From positions 3,348,001-3,412,000 of the forward strand of contig NC_013739.1 in the NCBI RefSeq assembly GCF_000025265.1: a stretch of 64,000 nt of DNA, given 5' to 3'. This stretch comes from Conexibacter woesei DSM 14684. Its GTDB lineage: Bacteria; Actinomycetota; Thermoleophilia; Solirubrobacterales; Solirubrobacteraceae. Position 1 is the first letter of the stretch. The number at the start of each line of letters is the position of its first letter. Below are positions 55,273-62,362 of this stretch, piece by piece. Under the pieces are notes generated by a model that had not been told where the DNA came from, made no database searches, and saw only the letters and a program-made list of their open reading frames with translations. Made by a program: the position numbers and the translations under genes.

Positions 55273-55370
55273 GCGGGGATCAGTCTCGCACGACCGCCCC
55301 CGCCGATCCAGCCCGTCCGCGAGGGGGGACGCGAACGGGTGCGCGACGGATCCCCCGACCAGCATGGGTG

Positions 55371-55410
55371 ATCCCCGCTACAGCGGGTATGATCCCCGCT
55401 GGAGGGAGTG
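55371..55410. promoter_or_regulatory. Operator/promoter region of the XRE regulator
   Basis: A -10-like TATGAT (55388-55393) lies between inverted copies AGCGGG and CCCGCT, and a further CCCGCT-AC-AGCGGG palindrome immediately precedes it; GATCCCCGCT appears twice. This is a typical autorepressor arrangement. Confidence 0.55.
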
Positions 55411-55444
55411 GTATGCAAGGCCGAACCGGTGGGAGGGTTCGGAC

Positions 55445-55687
55445 GTGGCCGAACCGCTTCACCGAGAGCGCCGCGCGCTGGCGATCGCCGTCCGCGAGCT
55501 GCGAGCGCGCAGAGCGCTCAAGCAGGAGGAGGTCGGCGAAGCCGCCGGCCTCGGGCGCAACTACCTCACGACGCTGGAGAGCGGCCGCACCAACCCCTCG
55601 TTCGACGCGCTCGTGCGGATCGCGAGCGGCCTCGGCGTCCCACTCAGCGAGCTGACGCGCATCTATGAGGAGCGGCTGGACGACTGA
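55445..55687 (+). CDS. XRE-family helix-turn-helix regulator
   Basis: 80 residues from GTG at 55445, supported by GGGAGGG seven bases upstream. A single XRE/Cro-type HTH occupies about 15-70 (LRARRALKQEEVGEAAGLGR, NYLTTLESGRTNPSFDALVR, IASGLGVPLSEL). No toxin or partner domain. Inverted repeats overlapping its -10 suggest autoregulation. Confidence 0.88.
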   Translation: MAEPLHRERRALAIAVRELRARRALKQEEVGEAAGLGRNYLTTLESGRTNPSFDALVRIASGLGVPLSELTRIYEERLDD

Positions 55688-55725
55688 GCGCCCGCGGCGC
55701 GCGGGCGTCCGGCGCCCGAGCGGGG

Positions 55726-55731
55726 TAAGCT
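55726..55731 (+). promoter_or_regulatory. -10-like box of tRNA-Arg
   Basis: TAAGCT ends 11 bases before the mature tRNA. The same hexamer precedes the starts at 4489 and 17241 by six bases. No clear -35. Confidence 0.4.
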
Positions 55732-55742
55732 CCTGCACTCAC

Positions 55743-55815
<73 letters not shown>

Positions 55816-55836
55816 CTCGCAGACCCCCTCCGGACC

Positions 55837-56331
55837 GTGCTGCTCGCGATCCTCTCCGACACCCACATGCCGAAGGGCGACCGCGCGCTGCCGGCCGCCT
55901 GCGTCGAGCGCTGCCGCGCGGCCGACCTGATCCTCCACGCCGGCGACTTCATGCGCGAGGAGATCCTGTTCGAGCTGCAGTCCTACGGCGAGGTCGTCGC
56001 GGTCCACGGCAACGTCGACGAGGCCGGGCTGCGGCGCGACCTGCCGGCCGAGCGGATCGTCGAGCTGCCCGGCGGCGTGCGAATCGCGATGACGCATGAC
56101 GCCGGCCCGGGGCAGGGGCGGCTGGAGCGGATGCAGCGGCGCTTCCCGACCGCGCACGCGCTCGTCTTCGGCCACTCCCACATGCCGCTCCACGCGACCG
56201 ATCCGGCGACCGGCTTCCAGCTGTTCAACCCCGGCAGCCCGACCGAGCGGCGGCGCGCGCCGCGCCACACGATGGGCATCGGTCGCGTCGCCGACGGCGC
56301 CGTGGCATTCGAGCTGATCACCCTCGACTAA
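55837..56331 (+). CDS. YfcE/MJ0936-type metallophosphodiesterase
   Basis: 164 residues from GTG. The complete calcineurin-like motif set is visible: ILSDTHMPKGDR, LHAGDFM, VHGNVDE, MTHDAG and VFGHSHMP, followed by FNPGSPTERRR. Such enzymes hydrolyse phosphodiesters (bis-pNPP, possibly cyclic nucleotides) with two metal ions. The biological substrate is unknown. Confidence 0.92.
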   Translation: MLLAILSDTHMPKGDRALPAACVERCRAADLILHAGDFMREEILFELQSYGEVVAVHGNVDEAGLRRDLPAERIVELPGGVRIAMTHDAGPGQGRLERMQRRFPTAHALVFGHSHMPLHATDPATGFQLFNPGSPTERRRAPRHTMGIGRVADGAVAFELITLD

Positions 56332-56346
56332 CCTCGAAACCCGCCG

Positions 56347-57333
56347 ATGGACCTCTCACTCTTCTTCGCCGGCACCGCCGGCTCGGTGCCGACCGCACGC
56401 CGCGGCCTGCCCGCGATCCTGCTGCGCCGCGGCGCCGACCGGATCCTGTTCGACTGCGGCGAGGGCACGCAGCGCCAGCTGCTGCGCTCGGCCGGGCTCG
56501 CCGACCTGACCGACGTCTTCATCACGCACTTCCACGCCGACCACTGGCTCGGGCTGCCCGGGATGCTGAAGACGTTCGACCTGCGCGCGCGCGACAAGCC
56601 GCTGACGATCCACGGGCCACCGGGCCTGCGGAAGCTGATGAACGACATGAGATACGTCTGGGGCGGCTGCGGCTACGAGATCACGCTTTCCGAGCTGCCG
56701 CCGGACGCGATGGTCGAGCGGGACGAGTACGTGATCGAGCCGTTCCTCGTCAACCACCGCGGCACCGCGTACGGCTACGTGATCACCGAGGACGACCGCC
56801 CCGGCAGATTCGACGCGCAGCTCGCCGAGCAGCTCGGCGTCACGCCCGGGCCGGACTTCGGCCGCCTCCAGCGCGGCGAGACGATCGGCGGCGTCAGACC
56901 CGAGCAGGTGATCGGCGAGACGCGGCTCGGCCGCAAGCTCGTGATCTCCGGCGACACCGGTCCGTGCGAGGAGCTGATCGAGATCGCGCACGGCGCCGAC
57001 GTGCTCGTGCACGAGGCGACCTTCACGCAGGAGGAGGCCGACCGCGCCCGTCAGACCCAGCACTCGACCGCCGCGCAGGCGGCGAAGGCCGCCGTCGAGG
57101 CCGAGGTGAGGCTGCTCGCGCTCGTCCACCTCTCGACCCGCTACGGCGGGCGCGAGATCCGCGAGGAGGCGCGCGCGGTCTTCCCCGCCACGGTCGTCCC
57201 GCGCGACTTCGACGCGATCGACGTCCCGCTGCCCGAGCGCGGCGCGCCCGAGCTGGTGCGCTGGGACGGCGGCGGGCGGCCGCTGCCGCGGGAGGCCGCG
57301 GCCGAGGTCGCCGCCGTGGAGCCGGGGAGCTGA
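56347..57333 (+). CDS. rnz: Ribonuclease Z
   Basis: tRNA 3'-processing endonuclease of 328 residues. MBL core with FAGTAGSVPTARRGLPAILL, the zinc motif ITHFHADHWLGLPGML, the AYGYVITEDDRPGRFD exosite-like region, ISGDTGPCEEL, HEATFTQEE and the HST motif QTQHSTAAQAAKAA. Since the tRNA genes here lack CCA, RNase Z activity is required for their maturation. Confidence 0.94.
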   Translation: MDLSLFFAGTAGSVPTARRGLPAILLRRGADRILFDCGEGTQRQLLRSAGLADLTDVFITHFHADHWLGLPGMLKTFDLRARDKPLTIHGPPGLRKLMNDMRYVWGGCGYEITLSELPPDAMVERDEYVIEPFLVNHRGTAYGYVITEDDRPGRFDAQLAEQLGVTPGPDFGRLQRGETIGGVRPEQVIGETRLGRKLVISGDTGPCEELIEIAHGADVLVHEATFTQEEADRARQTQHSTAAQAAKAAVEAEVRLLALVHLSTRYGGREIREEARAVFPATVVPRDFDAIDVPLPERGAPELVRWDGGGRPLPREAAAEVAAVEPGS

Positions 57334-57334
57334 C

Positions 57335-57712
57335 GTGTCGCGCCCGGCGAGCTGGACAGCCGTCGCGCTCGGCGTCGCCGCCGGCTTCCTCGTCGGCGTG
57401 CTGTTCGTGATCGCGATCGGCGGCGACGCCGACCCGCCGAGAACGCGCACGGTGACCGTCCTCAGCAGAGCGCCGCCGCTCAGCGGCGACGAGACCGTCG
57501 TCACGAAGACGGCGGTCCCCGACGTCGTCGGCGAGCGGCTCGACACCGCGCGCGACCGGCTGGAGCGGGCCGGCTTCGACGTCGACGAGGACGACGGCGG
57601 CATGTTCGGCTCGATCGTCGACTCCAACTGGGAGGTCGTCGAGCAGGACCCGCCGCCCGGCACGCTGCTGGAGCGCGGCTCGTCGGTGCGCATCAGCCTC
57701 GACCGGCGCTGA
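57335..57712 (+). CDS. Membrane-anchored single-PASTA-domain protein
   Basis: 125 residues, GTG start one base after the RNase Z stop. One N-terminal transmembrane helix (VALGVAAGFLVGVLFVIAI) and one extracytoplasmic PASTA domain (about 58-125: VPDVVGERLDTARDRLERAG, VVEQDPPPGTLLERGSSVRI). PASTA domains bind muropeptides or lipid II and usually sit on Ser/Thr kinases or PBPs; here the domain stands alone. Possibly a sensor partner or a competitor for such proteins. Confidence 0.88.
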   Translation: MSRPASWTAVALGVAAGFLVGVLFVIAIGGDADPPRTRTVTVLSRAPPLSGDETVVTKTAVPDVVGERLDTARDRLERAGFDVDEDDGGMFGSIVDSNWEVVEQDPPPGTLLERGSSVRISLDRR

Positions 57713-57764
57713 CCGGGCACCGCTGCGTCCAGGGGCGTTGCTACGCTCCCGAGCGCAGGTTCCG

Positions 57765-57797
57765 TTCCTTTAACCAGGTCCCGTGAGGCCAGGAAGG
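57765..57797 (+). promoter_or_regulatory. PyrR-binding RNA hairpin over the pyrR ribosome-binding site
   Basis: TTCCTT...GGAAGG form a stem enclosing TAACCAGGTCCCGTGAGGCC, matching the conserved PyrR-binding loop (purine-rich GTGAGG apex). The 3' arm GGAAGG is the Shine-Dalgarno, five bases before the pyrR GTG. PyrR with UMP is therefore expected to block translation, as described for mycobacteria, rather than cause attenuation. Confidence 0.82.
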
Positions 57798-57802
57798 CAC
57801 GC

Positions 57803-58366
57803 GTGAGTGAAGCGAAGGTCGTCCTCGACCGCGACGACATGCGGCGTACCCTCGTGCGGATCGCGCACGAGATCGTCGAGAAGAACCCCGCGCAGCAGAT
57901 CGCCATCGTCGGCATCCACCGGCGCGGCGCCGTGCTCGGCGCCCGGCTGCACGCGCTCGTCGCCGAGCTGCTCGACCGCGAGCCGCCGCTCGGCGACATC
58001 GACATCGCCTTCTACCGCGACGACGTCGCGACCCGCCCGAGCGCGCCGGTCGTCCACGCCTCGCACCTCGACTTCCCGCTCGACGGCCTCACCGTCGTGA
58101 TCGTCGACGACGTGCTCTACACCGGCCGCACCGTCCGCTCGGCGATCGAGGCGATCTTCGACTACGGCCGGCCGGCGCGCGTCCAGCTCGCCGTGCTCGC
58201 CGACCGCGGCCACCGCGAGCTGCCGATCCGCCCCGACTACGTCGGCAAGAACCTTCCGACCGCGCGCGAGGAGCGCGTCAACGTCCGCGTCGAGGAGCTC
58301 GACGGCGTCGACGAGGTCACGATCTCAGCCGCCAGCACCGCCACCTCGGAGGTGACCGCCCCGTGA
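57803..58366 (+). CDS. pyrR: Bifunctional pyr regulatory protein / uracil phosphoribosyltransferase
   Basis: 187 residues. PRTase fold with VLDRDDMRRTLVRIAHEIVE, AIVGIHRRGAVLGARL, the flexible loop region IDIAFYRDDV and the PRPP-binding VIVDDVLYTGRTVRSAIEA; C-terminal RPDYVGKNLPTAREERVNVR. Binds its own leader RNA at 57765 when UMP is high. First gene of the pyrimidine operon, overlapping pyrB by four bases. Confidence 0.96.
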   Translation: MSEAKVVLDRDDMRRTLVRIAHEIVEKNPAQQIAIVGIHRRGAVLGARLHALVAELLDREPPLGDIDIAFYRDDVATRPSAPVVHASHLDFPLDGLTVVIVDDVLYTGRTVRSAIEAIFDYGRPARVQLAVLADRGHRELPIRPDYVGKNLPTAREERVNVRVEELDGVDEVTISAASTATSEVTAP

Positions 58367-59307
58367 AGCATCTCCTGTCGATCGACGACCTCGACCGCGC
58401 CGGCATCGAGCGCGTGCTCGACCGCGCCGCCTCCTTCGCAGAGGTCGCCGGTCGCGAGATCAAGAAGGTGCCCGCGCTGCGCGGGCGCACGGTCGTGAAC
58501 CTCTTCTACGAGGCCTCGACGCGCACGAGCAGCTCGTTCGAGCTGGCCGCCAAGCGGCTCTCGGCCGACCTCGTCTCGATCCGCGCCGCCTCCTCCAGCG
58601 TCACGAAGGGCGAGTCGCTGAAGGACACGATCGCGACGCTGACCGCCTACGACCCAGCCGCGATCGTGATCCGCTCGCCGCACGCCGGCGCCGCGCAACT
58701 GGTCGCCGGCTGGACCGACGCCGCCGTCGTCAACGCCGGCGACGGCAAGCACGAGCACCCGACGCAGGCGCTGCTCGACGTCTTCACGCTGCGGCAGAAG
58801 CTCGGCTCGCTCGACGGCGTCAAGATCTGGATCGTCGGCGACGTGCTGCACTCGCGCGTCGCGCGGTCGGACATCCTCGCGTTCACGCGGATGGGCGCGC
58901 ACGTGACGCTCAGCGGACCGCCGACGCTGATCCCGCGCGGGATCGAGGCGCTCGGCTGCGACGTCGAGCCGACGCTCGATCGGCTTCCCGAGGCGGACGT
59001 GGTCTACGTCCTGCGCATGCAGCACGAACGGATGAAGGAGGCGTACGTGCCGTCATTGCGCGAGTACGCGATGCGATACCAGATCGACACGAACCGGCTC
59101 CAACCGCACCAGGTGCTGATGCACCCGGGTCCGGTCAACCGCGGGGTCGAGCTGTCGGGCGACGCGATCGACTCGCCGCAGGCGCTGATCGGCCAGCAGG
59201 TCGAGGCCGGCGTCGTCGTGCGGATGGCGGTGCTGTACGAGCTGCTCGCGGGCGCCGGTGCGGCGAAGTCGCCGATCGGCAGCGTCGAGACGGCGGTGGC
59301 CGCGTGA
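58363..59307 (+). CDS. pyrB: Aspartate carbamoyltransferase catalytic subunit
   Basis: 314 residues, GTG start in the pyrR stop. Carbamoyl-phosphate motif FYEASTRTSSSFELAAKRL, ASSSVTKGESLKDT, the aspartate-side HPTQALLDVFTLRQ, and LMHPGPVNRGVELSGD. Second step of UMP synthesis. No pyrI regulatory subunit is present. Confidence 0.97.
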   Translation: MKHLLSIDDLDRAGIERVLDRAASFAEVAGREIKKVPALRGRTVVNLFYEASTRTSSSFELAAKRLSADLVSIRAASSSVTKGESLKDTIATLTAYDPAAIVIRSPHAGAAQLVAGWTDAAVVNAGDGKHEHPTQALLDVFTLRQKLGSLDGVKIWIVGDVLHSRVARSDILAFTRMGAHVTLSGPPTLIPRGIEALGCDVEPTLDRLPEADVVYVLRMQHERMKEAYVPSLREYAMRYQIDTNRLQPHQVLMHPGPVNRGVELSGDAIDSPQALIGQQVEAGVVVRMAVLYELLAGAGAAKSPIGSVETAVAA

Positions 59308-60647
59308 GCGTCAAGGGCCTCTGGTTCCGCGGCGGGCGGCCCGCCGAGCTGCTGATCGCCGGCGCGCACCTGCTCGACCCGCGCAGCGGCCTCGACGGCC
59401 CCGGCGACGTGCTCGTGCGCGACGGCGAGATCGCCGAGATCGGCGCACCCGGCGCGCTGACCGCTCCCGAGGGCGCGGAGACGATCGACGGCGAGGGGCT
59501 GCACCTGTTCCCCGGCTTCGTCGACCCGCACGTCCACTTCCGCACGCCCGGCCAGGAGCACAAGGAGGACCTCGCGACCGGCACCGCCTCCGCGGCCGCC
59601 GGCGGCTTCACGGCCGTGATCGCGATGCCGAACACGGCCCCGACGCTCGACGACGCGTCGATCCTGCGCTCGCTGCGCGAGGCGGCCGAGCAGCAGGCGC
59701 GCGTGCCGGTCGGATTCCTCGCCGCGATCACGCGAGGGCTCGGCGGCGACGAGCTGACCGAGATGGCGGAGCTGCGCGACGCCGGCGCGCTCGGCTTCAC
59801 CGACGACGGCAGACCGGTCGTCTCGGCGGGAATGCTGCGCAAGGCGCTCCAGTACCAGCGGCTCTGCGGCGGCGTGCTCGGACTGCACGAGGAGGACCCG
59901 TCGCTGTCGAACGGCTGCGTGATGCACGAGGGCGAGGTCTCCGCCCGCCTCGGCCTCGCGGGCTACCCGTCGATCGGGGAGTCGACGATCGTCGCGCGCG
60001 ACGCCGCGATCGCCGCGTTCGAGGGCGGCCGGATGCACTTCCAGCACCTCTCGGCGGCCGAGTCGGTCGAGGCGCTGGCGTACTGGAAGGGGAGAGGCGC
60101 GCAGGTCACCGGCGAGGCGTCGCCGCACCACCTCACGCTCACCCACGAAGCCGTCCTGTCGCTCGACACGCGCTTCAAGATGAACCCGCCGCTGCGCGCC
60201 GAGTCCGACCGCCAGGCGCTGATCGCCGGCCTCAAGGACGGCACGATCGACTGCATCGCGACCGATCACGCGCCGCACGCCGCGCACGAGAAGGAGGTCC
60301 CGTTCGAGGAGGCGCCGAACGGCGTCACCGGGCTGGAGACCTCGTTCGCCTCGATCTACACCGAGCTGGTGCTGCCCGGGGTCCTGCCGCTCTCGCTGCT
60401 GGTCGAGAAGCTGACCTCAGGCGCCGCGCTCTACGACCTCTGCACGCCGAAGCTGGAGGTCGGCGCGTCGGCGAACCTCGCGCTCGTCGACCTCGGCGCG
60501 GAGTGGGTCGTCGGCGAGCACGGCTACGCGAGCCGGTCGGCGAACTCCTGCTTCCACGGCCGCACGTTCAACGGCGTCGTGCGGCTGACGGTCGCCGCCG
60601 GCACCGTCGCGCACAAGGCGCTCGCGGGCGCCGAGGTGACGGCATGA
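59304..60647 (+). CDS. pyrC: Dihydroorotase (type I)
   Basis: 447 residues, GTG start overlapping pyrB. Metal motif DPHVHFRTPGQEHKEDL, IAMPNTAPTLDD, LHEEDPSLSNG, the His of ASPHHLTLTHE, FKMNPPLRAE and the catalytic Asp in CIATDHAPHAAHEK. Forms dihydroorotate from carbamoyl aspartate. Overlaps the isochorismatase-like gene by four bases. Confidence 0.96.
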   Translation: MSVKGLWFRGGRPAELLIAGAHLLDPRSGLDGPGDVLVRDGEIAEIGAPGALTAPEGAETIDGEGLHLFPGFVDPHVHFRTPGQEHKEDLATGTASAAAGGFTAVIAMPNTAPTLDDASILRSLREAAEQQARVPVGFLAAITRGLGGDELTEMAELRDAGALGFTDDGRPVVSAGMLRKALQYQRLCGGVLGLHEEDPSLSNGCVMHEGEVSARLGLAGYPSIGESTIVARDAAIAAFEGGRMHFQHLSAAESVEALAYWKGRGAQVTGEASPHHLTLTHEAVLSLDTRFKMNPPLRAESDRQALIAGLKDGTIDCIATDHAPHAAHEKEVPFEEAPNGVTGLETSFASIYTELVLPGVLPLSLLVEKLTSGAALYDLCTPKLEVGASANLALVDLGAEWVVGEHGYASRSANSCFHGRTFNGVVRLTVAAGTVAHKALAGAEVTA

Positions 60648-61198
60648 CCGCCGCGGCCCCCGCGCGGACGCTCGACCGCGCGCGCACCGCGCTCGTCGTG
60701 ATCGACGTGCAGGAGGCGTTCGCGAAGGCGGTCCAGCGCTTCGACGACGTCGCCGAGGCGACGGCGATCCTCGTCAAGGGCGCGCGCGTGCTCGACCTGC
60801 CGGTGATCGTCACCGAGCAGTACCCGCGCGGCCTCGGCGACACCGTCGAGCCGGTCCGCGACGCGCTCGGCGACGGCGCCGCACGGCTGCCGAAGACGGT
60901 CTTCTCGGCCGCGCGCGCCGACGGCTTCGACCTCCAGGGACGCGACCAAGCGCTTGTGTGCGGGATCGAGACGCACGTCTGCGTCTCCCAGACGGCGCAC
61001 GACCTGCTCGGCCGCGGCATCGAGGTCCACGTCGCGACAGACGCGGTCTCCTCGCGCAGCAACGCGAACCGCGACCTCGGGCTGCGCAAGATGGAGGAGA
61101 GCGGCGCGATCCTGACGTCCGTCGAGACGGCCCTCTTCGAGCTGCTCGGCGCGGCCGGCAGCGATGAGTTCAAGGCGATCCAGAAGCTGGTGATGTAG
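60644..61198 (+). CDS. Isochorismatase-like cysteine hydrolase within the pyr operon
   Basis: 184 residues from ATG at 60644. The catalytic triad is visible: Asp in TALVVIDVQEAF, Lys in RLPKTVFSA and Cys in VCGIETHVCVSQ; VIVTEQYPRGLG and ATDAVSSRSNANRDLGL match the YcaC/nicotinamidase-like subgroup. It is coupled to pyrC on one side and abuts carA on the other. A role in pyrimidine or ureido-compound metabolism (compare RutB) is an inference from context. Confidence 0.87.
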   Translation: MTAAAPARTLDRARTALVVIDVQEAFAKAVQRFDDVAEATAILVKGARVLDLPVIVTEQYPRGLGDTVEPVRDALGDGAARLPKTVFSAARADGFDLQGRDQALVCGIETHVCVSQTAHDLLGRGIEVHVATDAVSSRSNANRDLGLRKMEESGAILTSVETALFELLGAAGSDEFKAIQKLVM

Positions 61199-62350
61199 AT
61201 GAGCAACGAGGCAACGGCGTACGTCCTGCTGGAGGACGGCGAGCGCTTCGACGGGATCGCCTGCGGTGCCGACGGCCACGCGGTCGGCGAGGTCGTCTTC
61301 ACGACCGGCATGACCGGCTACCAGGAGGCGGTCACCGACCCGAGCTTCGCCGGCCAGCTGATCACGTTCACGACCGCGCACGTCGGCAACTACGGCGTCT
61401 CGGCAGAGGCGATGGAGTCCGGCCGGATCCACGCGCGCGCCGCGATCATGCGCGCCGCGACCAACCGCGAGGACGCGCCCGGCGCCGAGGGCGGCTGGCT
61501 CGACTGGCTGCGCGACTGCGGCATCCCCGGCATCACCGACCTCGACACGCGCGCGCTCGTGCGGCACATCCGCGACGCGGGCGCGATGCGCGGCGGCGTC
61601 TTCCCGGCGTCGCTGTCCGAGGACGACGCGCGCGCGCTGATCGCCGCCGAGCCGTCGATGGCCGGCCGCGACCTCGCCCGCGAGGTGACGCCGGAGGCGC
61701 TCGTGCGGCTGGAGCCGCTCGGCGAGGGTCCGCTCGGGAGCGACGGCCCGACGATCGCGATGATCGACACCGGCGTGAAGTCTTCGATCGTGCGCAACCT
61801 GCGCGAACGCGGCGCGACCGTCGAGCTGCACCCGTGCGGCACAAGCGCCGCGACGCTGCTCGCCGGCGACGCCGACGCCTTCTTCATGGCCAACGGCCCC
61901 GGCGACCCGGCGGCGCTCGGCTACGTCGTCGAGACGCTGCGCGGGCTCGTCGGCAAGAAGCCGGTCTACGGCATCTGCCTCGGCCACCAGCTGCTCTGCC
62001 GCGCCGTCGGCCTCGAGACGTACAAGCTGCCGTTCGGCCATCGCGGCTCCAACCACCCGGTCAAGGACCTCTCGACCGGCCGCGTCGAGATCACGAGCCA
62101 GAACCACGGCTTCGCGGTGCGCGGTCCCGACGGCGGCGAGCGCGTCGAGACCGACGAGCCGGTCCGCTGGGAGACCGACTTCGGCGCTGCCGAGCTGACG
62201 CACGTCAACCTCTACGACCGCACCGTCGAGGGGCTGACCCTGCGCGACGTGCAGGGCGCGACGGTCCAGTACCACCCCGAGGCGGGGCCGGGGCCGCACG
62301 ACTCGCTCTACCTGTTCGACCGGTTCATCAAGGAGATCGCCGGCGCGTAG
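61199..62350 (+). CDS. carA: Carbamoyl-phosphate synthase small (glutaminase) subunit
   Basis: 383 residues, ATG immediately after the previous stop. N-terminal LLEDGERFDGIACGADGHAV and TTGMTGYQEAVTDPSFAGQL; glutaminase domain with NGPGDPAAL, the nucleophile Cys in GICLGHQLLCRAVG, SQNHGFAV and the His-Glu pair in QYHPEAGPGP. Supplies ammonia to CarB. Confidence 0.97.
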   Translation: MSNEATAYVLLEDGERFDGIACGADGHAVGEVVFTTGMTGYQEAVTDPSFAGQLITFTTAHVGNYGVSAEAMESGRIHARAAIMRAATNREDAPGAEGGWLDWLRDCGIPGITDLDTRALVRHIRDAGAMRGGVFPASLSEDDARALIAAEPSMAGRDLAREVTPEALVRLEPLGEGPLGSDGPTIAMIDTGVKSSIVRNLRERGATVELHPCGTSAATLLAGDADAFFMANGPGDPAALGYVVETLRGLVGKKPVYGICLGHQLLCRAVGLETYKLPFGHRGSNHPVKDLSTGRVEITSQNHGFAVRGPDGGERVETDEPVRWETDFGAAELTHVNLYDRTVEGLTLRDVQGATVQYHPEAGPGPHDSLYLFDRFIKEIAGA

Positions 62351-62362
62351 CCGGGAGACGCC

